Below are positions 16,753 through 25,919 of a stretch of DNA of 64,000 nt, one piece after another. The position numbers and the translations under genes were made by a program. Position 1 is the stretch's first letter, and each line of letters begins with the position of its first letter. The notes under the pieces were generated by a model. It was not told the origin of the DNA. It was given only the letters and a program-made list of their open reading frames with translations, and did no database searches. Where the stretch lies: the NCBI GenBank assembly GCA_944392295.1, contig CALXWE010000002.1, forward strand, positions 105,904 through 169,903, given 5' to 3'. This DNA is from an uncultured Alphaproteobacteria bacterium. GTDB taxonomy: Bacteria > Pseudomonadota > Alphaproteobacteria > RF32 > CAG-239.

Positions 16753-17511
16753 TTAAAGAATTTCAACTTCTGTTTGAGAATATCGTGTTACCGTGAAACC
16801 TAACGGATTCATTAAACGTTTCGACATAAACATCCGCTCAGGTATGAAAAATGCCGTTACCGAGGCTGTCCAGTACCTGGTTACCAAAACCATACTGCCA
16901 CTCTTATCATTCCTTACGTTAGGCGATAAATCGTAAGTGCGGAAATCGACCTTCCAAACCGGGCTCTTTTCTCCGCCTACTCGACCTATGGATATTATTT
17001 CAACATCACGAACTACCCGATTTTTCAGTAAATCGTTTAATAACGGTAGCTGCTGCTTCCTAAAATTGTCAAATACCGTTGGCGATGATAAATATGATAC
17101 CATGCCTCCGGCAAACCATCTGGTTTGCATCTCTCTCTCATCGGTTAACACCGTGTTGCGCAACGTTACATATTGGCGAATAAATGTTTCCATCATTTGG
17201 TTGGCCGAGGACATATCTTGCGATATAGTCTCGTAACGAACCATAGATTCCGAGTTGTCTTGCTTAATTATTAAAAACGGCTCTACCGTTACTTCCGGAA
17301 CTAGTTTGAATAACACTAAAGAAGCACTCGTAAAAAACGCTAACGAAAGTATGGCCAAAAATATCACTAACCTTGAAAGCCAGCAATAATACATCTCTTT
17401 GGCACTTCTTAGTTCCCTTACGGAATCTGTGACATAACTCCGCTGCATATTAACCGAATTGGCATCGGTAATTGCCAGCCTCTCACTTCCGTTTTCAAGT
17501 TGATCACTCAT
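16753..17511 (-). CDS. virB8: VirB8-like inner-membrane protein (first copy)
   Basis: This 252-residue protein has a cytoplasmic N-terminus, a membrane helix at about 50-75 (LVIFLAILSLAFFTSASLVL) and a periplasmic VirB8-type domain ending NPLGFTVTRYSQTEVE. It shares layout and several motifs with the copy at 15661: ETFIRQYVTLRNTVLTDERE versus VREYVLLRSAFTNDIAEME, then RYWTASVTAFFIPER. The ATG at 17511 is preferred because AGGTGG lies 8 bases upstream; a GTG at 17523 is in frame but directly follows the preceding stop. Two VirB8 forms may build a mixed ring, as DotI and DotJ do in Dot/Icm systems. Confidence 0.82.
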   Translation of the reverse strand: MSDQLENGSERLAITDANSVNMQRSYVTDSVRELRSAKEMYYCWLSRLVIFLAILSLAFFTSASLVLFKLVPEVTVEPFLIIKQDNSESMVRYETISQDMSSANQMMETFIRQYVTLRNTVLTDEREMQTRWFAGGMVSYLSSPTVFDNFRKQQLPLLNDLLKNRVVRDVEIISIGRVGGEKSPVWKVDFRTYDLSPNVRNDKSGSMVLVTRYWTASVTAFFIPERMFMSKRLMNPLGFTVTRYSQTEVEIL

Positions 17512-17523
17512 AACTCTTTCCAC

Positions 17524-20500
17524 CTAATTGTATACGGCACAATATGGTTCTTCAAAATTATTTAAATTATCGTTAAAGGCGTCATCGGCCTCTTCTTCAT
17601 ATTTGTCTTTAGTCGCATTATCTGCTCGCTTGCTCTTGATGTTTTCTTCAAGCTCACTGTCATTTTTTGTGTTGTCGCTGAGTTGTACCAACTCCTCGTT
17701 ATCCGTCTGCAAAGAACCAAGCATATTCTCCAGTTTATCAATCTTTTCTGCCAATACATCGTTTAACGGCTGAATACCCTTTAGTTCATTATAGCCTTTG
17801 GTTACCAGCTTATTTTTGCCCTCTTCAAGCGCCGTGGCGATTTCATTATACGTTGCTTCGTCAGATAAATCAAAACCATCGGCCGGAACGTAATCAATAA
17901 CCGCCAGTTGCTCTTTAAGAGATGTTCGTAGCTCATCAACTTTAACCTTTAAAGTATCTACCGACTCTTGATATATCATCTCGGTTTCAACAAACTTCAA
18001 ATAATCGCCCAGCTGATTGCGGCTTAGCAACATCTTATCATAAGTTTTTACCTTATCAAGATCATCTTCACTGCTCTCTTCCTTGCTGTCAAGTTCTTCA
18101 TAATATCTCATTATGCTTTGAATGGTATCATTAAAGGTTAAGCCCCCGTTGCCGCTGTTATTATATTTTAGCAATACCGCCAGTTCACTCGTACCATTGG
18201 TTGACGGCGGATTACCGTATTCTCCGTTTTGTACGCTTCCGTCTTTTAATACCACGCTTACTTTATTGTTTAGATATACGTTAACCGATTGAATATCGCC
18301 GCAGGAATCAAGGCTTGTTGAGCCGTTATTGCCCGAAGCATAATACTTACCTCCGGAAACGTATATATTATAGTTGCCGGCTCGACACGGATATTCACCG
18401 CGCCCGGTGATGAAATCGGCCGCACCTTCATTATGGCTCAAAATTTCCGATACATCTACGTCTCTTTCAACAAAGCCCTTTCCTCCCAATATATCCTGCC
18501 AAATCTGGGGAACATCTTGACCATAGTCTAGAAAATCTGCCTTGGTTGTCATCCAACTGTCCGATTTAATTACATTATCAAAATCGGCACTATCGAAATG
18601 TACAACTTCTCTTAAAGGCGGAGTATAGCTGTTAACTATCGATTTTGGAGCCTTAAAGTCGCGCTCTTGCGGATCAAGACCAACAAAGTATTGTGTATCA
18701 GCTTCATAACAAGATCCTTCCTCACAAACCTTTGCAATAAAGGCTTGATAAAATAAATCTTGCGCTGTCTTGCTTATGGCGCCGGCATCAAGCATATACA
18801 TCAAAATGCCGGAAACACTCGCCTTAACCGTATTATTCTTAATACTGTCTATGGTTTCTTTGTGAATATTTAATATATTTTGATAACCACTTGACGTATA
18901 TTTTGCCGAACCTAAACTATCAATCTTTTGCTTACCGGCTTTAATACTTGAAATGGCTTGTTCCTTAGCACTGCTCAAAGCACTTTCCGCAACATTAACT
19001 ACCGCCTTTAAATATTGCTGCTTAATAAGCTTGTTGCCGGATTGAAAATCAAGACCTTTATCCCAAAAATCACTGTTTACAAGCGATAACCCGTCAGATG
19101 CCATTTCTCTTTGCATTAAAGCCAACTTCATGGCACGGTCGTTGTTATATTCTTGCAAAGAGGCATTGGCGGCATAGCTGCTCTCTAAACGAGAAATGTC
19201 GTCATTTAAATTGCTTAAGCTTGAATTTAATTCATCAATCTTATCTCTTTGACTGTCAATCTGCGAAAGTGCTGATTCTGCTTCCTCTTCAGAGGCCGCT
19301 ATTGTTTCATCTGAGGATTTTATTTCACTGTTTGCCGTACTTTCAAAGCCACTTACAGAATCCGGAGACTTAGCTTTTCTTTCTTGCGAAAGACTGATTA
19401 CTTGTTGTTGATATTCAATATTAGCTTCGGCGTCTTGCTTGTTGCTTAGCGCTGTGTTATATTCTGTTTTTGTATCGTTAAGCTCCAGATTGGCGCTATC
19501 TAAGTCGCTGTAAACCGAAGTTTTACGATTGTTAAGACTATTCTTTTCTCTTAACATATCGCTGCGTAAACCGGAAACTGCCGATGATGTTTGCTTTGCT
19601 GCCAAAGAAACACTTGATTCTGATTTCGGTTGTAATACTGCTTCTTCTGCAAGCGGTAACAAGTTACCTAAAGCCTGCCGGTTATACTCTTTAATATTGT
19701 CCAAAGAAACAGCTAAATCAGCAAGCGTACCGCTTTCATGCAACAGCTCAGTTGCTTCTTGAGCTACCTGAACGGCTATATCTCGCAAGTCTAAATCTCT
19801 TATAAAAAGCTCCATGTTTTTATATTTTTCTTCCAAATATTGGTCGTAAAAATATTTCTCATCATTCCAGAGCTTATATGTATTTTTTATCTCGCCCCAT
19901 AAAGGTGCCGAAGTTTGCATATCGTTGCTTATGGCCTTAGATGCCTCGGCGCCAAGCTGCCAAGCCAACATCTCTTCTTCTCGGTTTTGCGCTTCGACTT
20001 TAGGCTCGTCACTCGGGCGTAAAAAAGAACTATCGCTCGTTCCGCTTGATTGTTCTGCTTTATACTGCTCGGTTTTGGCATCCAAATCACTTACGCCAAC
20101 AGACGTGTTTTCTTCCGATAAATTAGTCGAAAAATCATCAGAGGTTAAATCAAGAGCCTTTTCTGCCTTACCGACCTTATATGCCGAAACCAACCATCCG
20201 CTCAGCCCCTCACGACTTGAATAAGCATTTATTCCGTAATTGCTGCAAATTTTGGTATTATCATTAGCACACAGAGCATCTCCGGGAAGTAAATTTTTCA
20301 AATTATCTGCCGTGATTTTACGGTTTGAATCGCACACGATGCTGTTTGATGATGAATATTTACAACCCTCACCAAGCCATACCTCCTCAGGGTCTTTATA
20401 GTATTTGCCTAAGTAGTTAATGGCACATTTTTCCGATTTCATAAGTTGCTCAAGAGCTTTTTCATGCAATTTAACCATTTTGTTATATTCATCAAAAGGT

Positions 20501-21855
20501 TTTTTGTATTCGGGCAGCTGCTGTTTTACATTGTGTACATTAATCGCATCTTTTAAGGTGATATACGCGTTGTTGCTGGCAGCTAATGCTTGAAATTGGT
20601 CAGCCGTACCGGCAAATGGAGACGAAACCTCATATGCTTTGGCAGCTACCGTCTCTAAATTGGGGTCAGGCTGTAAAGCTGCTTCATTGTTATTACTTAG
20701 TTCAAAAATGCCGAAAGTTTTTTTGGCCGTTCCTGTTGAAGAAGTACTTGATGATTCAGATGCATTATTTACACTTGAAGTAATAACACCGCTTGTTGTC
20801 GGCGCGGAGACTGTACTTGCCTGGGTACTTACTGCACTTATTGTCGGAGTTGCAGTACTTGTCGATACTGCCACGGTGCTTACGTCAGCGTTTGCCGTAC
20901 TTGATATGGCTTGATTGCTGCTCAAGTTGGCTGCTTTTATCTCTGCTTTTTGAGCATTAAGATTGATATTATCTGCTGATGCATTAATACTTTTGCTTGA
21001 CGCAAACATCTGAGCATATGCCATAGGCCGGGTTTGCCTAAAGGTCATAATATCATTATAGCTGACTTTATCACCGGTCGTTTCCTCGCTTCCTTCCGGC
21101 ATAGAAGGCTCGATACCTGCCTGAATAGCTTGTGATACCTCATATTGAGCCTTTAACACCGTTAGCTCTTCCGTAATTTTTAAAACAGAGTCGTAAATTG
21201 AATTGATTTTATAATAGTTGGTCCATACGCCGAGTTCGTTATCCGTGGTTGAGGCGCTTTCACAAAGATCGCTATTGGAAGATTCTCCCTGAACGTAACA
21301 AGCGCTTAGCTCATCAAACTCTTTTTTCAAAGTAACAAGTTTTTCTTCCAGTTCACGAACCGTAATGTACATTTCCAGCATAGCATCATTACCAAACTCC
21401 ACACCCTTTTCGACATAGGCTTGCTTTACCGCCTCAGGATTATTCGGATATTCTGCTAAAACATCAGCCGGATAAGTTAAAAACAATGTATGAAATGCTT
21501 CAACAATCGAATCTTCATCTTTTATATCGGCTATTTTAGAATTTTTAATTTTACGTGAGCTGGTAATCCAAGTGCTATCGCCTTTTTTCTGAAAAATTGA
21601 CTGTGCAAGCTTAAACGGAAATTTTAAATCGACCCCCTTAACAACGCTCAAGGCTGCTGATTGCAAACGTTGAAAATCATCAACTTTTGATAAAACCGTT
21701 TTGGCTGCGCCTTCCAGTCCAAGTGCTGTATCTCCTGACGGATCAAGCGACGGAGATATCGGTAATACCGGCGGCATCATCATACTTTTGCTCTCTAACG
21801 GAAATAAAGAAAATATTCCGATAAATATAATTTGAATTATTTTTATCTTTTTCAT
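17524..21855 (-). CDS. Very large secreted coiled-coil protein of the T4SS operon, unknown function
   Basis: This 1443-residue protein has a signal peptide (1 to about 24) and no other membrane segment. Residues about 1-300 include helical stretches and a CYVQGESSNSDLC cysteine pair. A Ser/Thr/Ala-rich linker lies at about 310-385. A Cys-containing region at about 490-560 and a long coiled coil at about 738-902 (Gln/Glu/Ser-rich) follow. A C-terminal part has more cysteines (VCEEGSCYE, PCRAGNYNIY) and ends in acidic helices. It is co-transcribed with VirB5-like and VirB8 genes and has an AAGGAG start site. No family was recognised. A periplasmic or surface component of the secretion machine is the simplest guess. 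It does not look like VirB6, which needs several membrane helices. Confidence 0.8.
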   Translation of the reverse strand: MKKIKIIQIIFIGIFSLFPLESKSMMMPPVLPISPSLDPSGDTALGLEGAAKTVLSKVDDFQRLQSAALSVVKGVDLKFPFKLAQSIFQKKGDSTWITSSRKIKNSKIADIKDEDSIVEAFHTLFLTYPADVLAEYPNNPEAVKQAYVEKGVEFGNDAMLEMYITVRELEEKLVTLKKEFDELSACYVQGESSNSDLCESASTTDNELGVWTNYYKINSIYDSVLKITEELTVLKAQYEVSQAIQAGIEPSMPEGSEETTGDKVSYNDIMTFRQTRPMAYAQMFASSKSINASADNINLNAQKAEIKAANLSSNQAISSTANADVSTVAVSTSTATPTISAVSTQASTVSAPTTSGVITSSVNNASESSSTSSTGTAKKTFGIFELSNNNEAALQPDPNLETVAAKAYEVSSPFAGTADQFQALAASNNAYITLKDAINVHNVKQQLPEYKKPFDEYNKMVKLHEKALEQLMKSEKCAINYLGKYYKDPEEVWLGEGCKYSSSNSIVCDSNRKITADNLKNLLPGDALCANDNTKICSNYGINAYSSREGLSGWLVSAYKVGKAEKALDLTSDDFSTNLSEENTSVGVSDLDAKTEQYKAEQSSGTSDSSFLRPSDEPKVEAQNREEEMLAWQLGAEASKAISNDMQTSAPLWGEIKNTYKLWNDEKYFYDQYLEEKYKNMELFIRDLDLRDIAVQVAQEATELLHESGTLADLAVSLDNIKEYNRQALGNLLPLAEEAVLQPKSESSVSLAAKQTSSAVSGLRSDMLREKNSLNNRKTSVYSDLDSANLELNDTKTEYNTALSNKQDAEANIEYQQQVISLSQERKAKSPDSVSGFESTANSEIKSSDETIAASEEEAESALSQIDSQRDKIDELNSSLSNLNDDISRLESSYAANASLQEYNNDRAMKLALMQREMASDGLSLVNSDFWDKGLDFQSGNKLIKQQYLKAVVNVAESALSSAKEQAISSIKAGKQKIDSLGSAKYTSSGYQNILNIHKETIDSIKNNTVKASVSGILMYMLDAGAISKTAQDLFYQAFIAKVCEEGSCYEADTQYFVGLDPQERDFKAPKSIVNSYTPPLREVVHFDSADFDNVIKSDSWMTTKADFLDYGQDVPQIWQDILGGKGFVERDVDVSEILSHNEGAADFITGRGEYPCRAGNYNIYVSGGKYYASGNNGSTSLDSCGDIQSVNVYLNNKVSVVLKDGSVQNGEYGNPPSTNGTSELAVLLKYNNSGNGGLTFNDTIQSIMRYYEELDSKEESSEDDLDKVKTYDKMLLSRNQLGDYLKFVETEMIYQESVDTLKVKVDELRTSLKEQLAVIDYVPADGFDLSDEATYNEIATALEEGKNKLVTKGYNELKGIQPLNDVLAEKIDKLENMLGSLQTDNEELVQLSDNTKNDSELEENIKSKRADNATKDKYEEEADDAFNDNLNNFEEPYCAVYN

Positions 21856-21866
21856 TATCTTTCTCC

Positions 21867-23096
21867 TTACTCTCCGGTAACTTTATCCAAAAAGCTCTTT
21901 TCACCTTCATCGGTCGGAACATCGTCTTTGGTAAAAATGTAATTATCCAAGTCTAAAACCGCCGGATCTTTATCATAATTTTTCAAGCGATAATCTTGAT
22001 TAAACATATTCCTTGAAGTTTTTAATCGTAAATCAGCAACCAACAGATTGGTATAATTATACAAAATTTTAATATCCTCAATTTTCTGTTCAATCAGCAA
22101 ATTGGCCGCAGTAATTTTGTAGTCTACGGCTGACATATTCCTCTGTTTTCGTTTTATTCTTTCCAAATCTTCATCTAAAGCAAGCTTTAATGTGGCTGCC
22201 GCATAAAAGGCATTGGCGGTATCTTTAACTAAAACCTCTTGGCGGTGCTTAATTATACGGCTGACATTTTCTGCTGTTTCCGGCTCTTGAGGTCCGAGGA
22301 AGTTTTCTTCAATGACCTCATTATACTTGGCACTGCGCTCGGCATCGGTTTGGTTAAATGCATTAATCAAACTATCTGCCGCATCGGCAACCGTATTAGC
22401 CGAAAGTTCTGCTATCTGAGCAGCCAGCTCAGCCTGTTTGGAGAACAACTCATTATATTCCTCATCACTCTTTAAATAATCGCTGCCGGCTTCCTCTATT
22501 TGTTTGGCATCGGCTTCATATTGGGCTATTTGTTGCTCCAAAGCGCTCATCTCTTGTGAAAGCTGTGCTTTGCTTTCTTCATCATCGGTTTGTTCGTACA
22601 TCTTTTGCATATTGACTAAATTGCTTTGCGCAGCCTCTTTTTTAGCGCTTAATTCTTGTGATAAAACGGTTGTTCTGTCTTCAAGTTGTTTATTTACATC
22701 ATCAAGCTCTTTGCTTAACTCCGTTAATTGTCCGGCTTTTGAGTTTTCAAACTTTTCTTTTTCTTCTTCATAGGCATCAACGGCCGCATCTTTTATTGCA
22801 TTAGCATTATCTACTGTTTCTTGATATTCATCTTTAACCGTATTGAACGCCTCGGTAACATCTTCTTTTAAGGCTTTAACCGTTTCAACCGTACTTTTAA
22901 TTGCTGAGCCTATTTGGCTTTCCTGAAACTTTTTGGCTGCCGTATCTATTTTGGTTTGCACGGTTACAACAGTATCTTGAACGGTAGTTACCACTCGACC
23001 GCTAAAAGCCGAGATATCAGCCTTTATACTGGCTTCCGCCGAGCCAGCAATTAACAAGCACATGAAGCTAATGAAAAAAAGATATATCCTATTCAT
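21867..23096 (-). CDS. Secreted coiled-coil protein of the T4SS operon
   Basis: This 409-residue protein has a signal peptide (about 1-22, ending GSAEA) and is almost wholly helical. Long coiled-coil heptads cover about residues 40-255 (AKKFQESQIGSAIKS, ELSKELDDVNKQLEDRTTV), followed by a helical C-terminal half. The ATG at 23096 is chosen because AAGGAG lies 6 bases upstream and the signal peptide begins there; it overlaps the end of the preceding gene by 8 bases, which indicates translational coupling. It has the overall build of a VirB5-like minor pilus component but is twice as long. No firm family match was made. Confidence 0.72.
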   Translation of the reverse strand: MNRIYLFFISFMCLLIAGSAEASIKADISAFSGRVVTTVQDTVVTVQTKIDTAAKKFQESQIGSAIKSTVETVKALKEDVTEAFNTVKDEYQETVDNANAIKDAAVDAYEEEKEKFENSKAGQLTELSKELDDVNKQLEDRTTVLSQELSAKKEAAQSNLVNMQKMYEQTDDEESKAQLSQEMSALEQQIAQYEADAKQIEEAGSDYLKSDEEYNELFSKQAELAAQIAELSANTVADAADSLINAFNQTDAERSAKYNEVIEENFLGPQEPETAENVSRIIKHRQEVLVKDTANAFYAAATLKLALDEDLERIKRKQRNMSAVDYKITAANLLIEQKIEDIKILYNYTNLLVADLRLKTSRNMFNQDYRLKNYDKDPAVLDLDNYIFTKDDVPTDEGEKSFLDKVTGE

Positions 23097-23754
23097 TTTT
23101 ATCTCCTTTACCATCATCTTCATTTACAAAATTTTGTATAGCCATGGTATTTTTGTAGCCATTGATATAAGCTTGCATCTCCAAAATTTTGTTCCAACGC
23201 TTTAACGACTGAATTTGTATGGAGCTGTTGGCTTCCAAGGCTCCGCTGATGGTATCAAGTGATACATCGGCATCTTTTTCTTCGGCAAGCTCTTGGCGTA
23301 AAATTAACGCTCTTGCATATAGGCGGGCTAGGTTTTCGCCTTGCTCTTTATTGAGGGCCGCTCTTAGCTGTTTGGCTTTGGTAATATTGTTTTCTTCGCC
23401 AAAAGTACGATTGTAAGTTTCTTTTACATTATCTATACCTTCGTCATCGGTGGCAGAACCGTCAACTTTATCTTGCATACCGCCTAAAACCGTGGTCGTT
23501 ACCATTGATAATGGATCTTTAACCACATCCGCAATTTCTTCTATGTTGCTTTTTATACCGTTAACTCCTTGAGTTACAGTGTTTTTTAAATCATCAGCAG
23601 CAGAGGCTGCATCTTGCACTTTTTTATATTCGGTCTGTGCCTTACTGACCGTACCTTTAATAGTAGCACTTACGGCTTCAATATCGGCATGTGCCGAAAA
23701 AGTGCAAAAGCACCACAGCAGAGCTAAAGGTATTGATTGATATATCCTCCTCAT
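23089..23754 (-). CDS. virB5: VirB5-like secreted protein
   Basis: This 221-residue protein has a signal peptide (about 1-23, ending FSAHA) and a helical body. The C-terminal half, with NLARLYARALILRQELAEE, then ALEANSSIQIQSLKRWNKIL and EMQAYINGYKNTMAIQNF, resembles the helical bundle of VirB5/TraC tip proteins in length and pattern. VirB5 sits at the tip of the T-pilus and helps contact the target cell. It lies downstream of virB4 as VirB5 genes often do. The similarity is moderate, and the two neighbouring secreted genes could be divergent relatives. Confidence 0.6.
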   Translation of the reverse strand: MRRIYQSIPLALLWCFCTFSAHADIEAVSATIKGTVSKAQTEYKKVQDAASAADDLKNTVTQGVNGIKSNIEEIADVVKDPLSMVTTTVLGGMQDKVDGSATDDEGIDNVKETYNRTFGEENNITKAKQLRAALNKEQGENLARLYARALILRQELAEEKDADVSLDTISGALEANSSIQIQSLKRWNKILEMQAYINGYKNTMAIQNFVNEDDGKGDKNE

Positions 23755-23757
23755 CGG

Positions 23758-25863
23758 TTACTCTCCATCGTTATAGTAACTGCTTTCCATATCTCTGACT
23801 GCAGACCAAGTTTCGGTAATGACTTGACCGGTCATTGCCTCCATTAACCTTATTATAACCTCTTGATTTGCCTGATTAACCTTTCCGACAAACGATACTT
23901 CTTCTCTTTCACTGCTTAGAGCTGACGACTTACTGTCTAAATCATCGGCAACATCCGTTTCAAAATTGGCCGAATAATTCTTTTGCTCCAAAGCCTTATT
24001 TAAATCGGCAGCCACATGATCGTGTAAACTGTCATTATACTGATTTTTCCACTCCGTTGCCGTTTCGGCATTGGCGTCATTCATCCCCATAACCCAAGTC
24101 TTTACACATTCGGAAACTTTATCTTCGGTTATTTCATCAAAATTCATACAGCACTTTTTGGCAATTACATCCGAAAATATAAAATTACCCTCATTTGTAG
24201 TACCCGTCTTAAATGAGGTGCAGCCGGAAACCTGAGCATATGCCAAAGGCGTACGAGTTACGTATGAAACCTTAAGGCTGGTTGCCGGTTGAGCCTGAAG
24301 TGTTGTAGTATTGTTTTGTATCTGTAGCTTTGCACCGGATTGTTTTACAAAAGGACGCCGAATACTTGTTGCAGAGCTATTTGTTGCAGAACTATTTACC
24401 GTAGAAGCGTTTGTTGCGGGAGCGACCGTAACCGGCTTGGTTACCGCAGGTCTTGCTACCATGGAACCGCTTGTTGCAGAACCATTTACCGTAGAAGCGC
24501 TTGTTGCGGGAGCGACCGTAACCGGCTTGGTTACCGCAGGTCTTGCTACCATGGAACCGCTTGACTGACTACCTGATGTAGACACGGCACTGCTTACGGC
24601 ATCTTTTAAAGTACCTCCGGCTGAAACTGCCGAGGTTGTACCTGAACTACCTGCTGTATTTCCCGATACTTGAGAAATCGGATTTTTAACCGATACAGGT
24701 TCTGTCGTTGTGGATTGGGCATTACCGTTTTCCGTTACCGTGCCTTTATTGATAAACGGCTGTCTGATGCTTACATTCTCCGTCGGACTTAAATTTGCTC
24801 CGTCTTGAGCAACCATTCCGATATTTGGTGTTGAAACTGCCAAACCCAAGTCTCCATTTGCTTGACCTCCGTTTGTGTCAACTTCCAAAACCGGCAATTG
24901 ACCTCCGGGGATATTCACCCCTTCCTGAATATTGACATTTCCGATTGCTGTACTTACTCCATCAGTTGCAATCGCTTCTCCCTGAGATACTCCTTCGGTA
25001 ACATCATCTGTTTTATTTCCTTCTTGGGTCTCATCTTCTTGAGTACTTACATTTTCTTTTTCACCAATCTTATCTTCTACGTCAATGAACGGTAAACGAG
25101 TTGAGTCGTTTATATTGCCTTCTTCTTTAACGGGAATACCTTGTTGTAATTCACCATCAATAGCCACTCCGTTCCAGGCTCCTTCCGAAAACTCATCATC
25201 AGAGACTAAATCGGCAATATCTTCGTTATCCATCGTCTCATCTGTCAGCTGATCTTCTTTTTCATCTTGCGACGCATCTCCTCCGACGCTTGAGGCCGAA
25301 TTGTTACTGTCGGCAACTTGGCCATACATATCTTTGGCGCTGTCATAAACGGATTTACCCTCTTCGTATATATCTTTACCTTGCTCATACATACCTTTAC
25401 CTTCATCATAAAGGTCTTTACCGGCATTATACACATCCGTAACTTCAGATTTTACATCTTCAACACCTTCTTTTGCTGCATCGTATACACCCTTAACTTC
25501 ATCATAAGCATCTTGGACGTTTTGTTTTACTTCGGCAACCCACTCTTTTTGTAGTTCTACCAACTTTTGAGCACGACGAACTTTTTTCTCGGCTTTAGCT
25601 TTTTCTTCGGCAACCTTTTCTTTAGCATCCTGAAATTTAGACCATGAGCCAACCGCATCTCCCAATGCTTGTTGTATGTTACCTACAGAAAGAGTTGATT
25701 GTATGGTCGATGACACGGCTTGAACTTGTGAGGTTGCCGTAGATATGGTATTGGTAATCTCACTTAAATCCTGCGTGAAAAATTGTGAATGCGCCGTAGA
25801 GATTTGTATCATCGTAAATACAGATGATAAAAATATTATTTTGTGTATACCGTAGTTTTTCAT
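23758..25863 (-). CDS. Secreted coiled-coil and Ser/Thr-rich protein of the T4SS operon
   Basis: This 701-residue protein has a signal peptide (about 1-26). Residues about 85-190 hold a charged coiled coil with a 7-residue ladder (LYDEGKGMYEQGKDIYEEGK). The middle (about 200-520) is acidic then Ser/Thr/Ala-rich and contains a 30-residue tandem duplication. The C-terminal domain (about 540-701) has clustered cysteines (GCTSF, KKCCMNF, VSECVKTWVMG) and a final helix. A RTPLAYAQ motif before it resembles TRPMAYAQ in the 1443-residue protein, hinting at a shared element. The ribosome site AAAGGAGG is very strong. Function unknown; a surface or tip component is plausible. Confidence 0.78.
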   Translation of the reverse strand: MKNYGIHKIIFLSSVFTMIQISTAHSQFFTQDLSEITNTISTATSQVQAVSSTIQSTLSVGNIQQALGDAVGSWSKFQDAKEKVAEEKAKAEKKVRRAQKLVELQKEWVAEVKQNVQDAYDEVKGVYDAAKEGVEDVKSEVTDVYNAGKDLYDEGKGMYEQGKDIYEEGKSVYDSAKDMYGQVADSNNSASSVGGDASQDEKEDQLTDETMDNEDIADLVSDDEFSEGAWNGVAIDGELQQGIPVKEEGNINDSTRLPFIDVEDKIGEKENVSTQEDETQEGNKTDDVTEGVSQGEAIATDGVSTAIGNVNIQEGVNIPGGQLPVLEVDTNGGQANGDLGLAVSTPNIGMVAQDGANLSPTENVSIRQPFINKGTVTENGNAQSTTTEPVSVKNPISQVSGNTAGSSGTTSAVSAGGTLKDAVSSAVSTSGSQSSGSMVARPAVTKPVTVAPATSASTVNGSATSGSMVARPAVTKPVTVAPATNASTVNSSATNSSATSIRRPFVKQSGAKLQIQNNTTTLQAQPATSLKVSYVTRTPLAYAQVSGCTSFKTGTTNEGNFIFSDVIAKKCCMNFDEITEDKVSECVKTWVMGMNDANAETATEWKNQYNDSLHDHVAADLNKALEQKNYSANFETDVADDLDSKSSALSSEREEVSFVGKVNQANQEVIIRLMEAMTGQVITETWSAVRDMESSYYNDGE
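24381..24560. repeat. Two tandem 90-bp copies inside a secreted T4SS-operon protein
   Basis: The block 24381-24470 is repeated almost exactly at 24471-24560, in frame, encoding a 30-residue unit containing MVARPAVTKPVTVAPAT. The near identity indicates a recent duplication. Confidence 0.92.
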
Positions 25864-25919
25864 ACAAACCTCCTTTTATAGTGCTTCACAAAAATACTCT
25901 TATATTTTTTGTTTTATTT

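Noticed and set aside
17524..21855. The 1443-residue protein as VirB6.
   Set aside because: Apart from the signal peptide it has no membrane segments, whereas VirB6 needs at least five.
24311..24568. Plus-strand frames of 74-85 residues opposite the 90-bp duplication.
   Set aside because: They only reflect the antisense of the Val/Thr/Pro-rich repeat.
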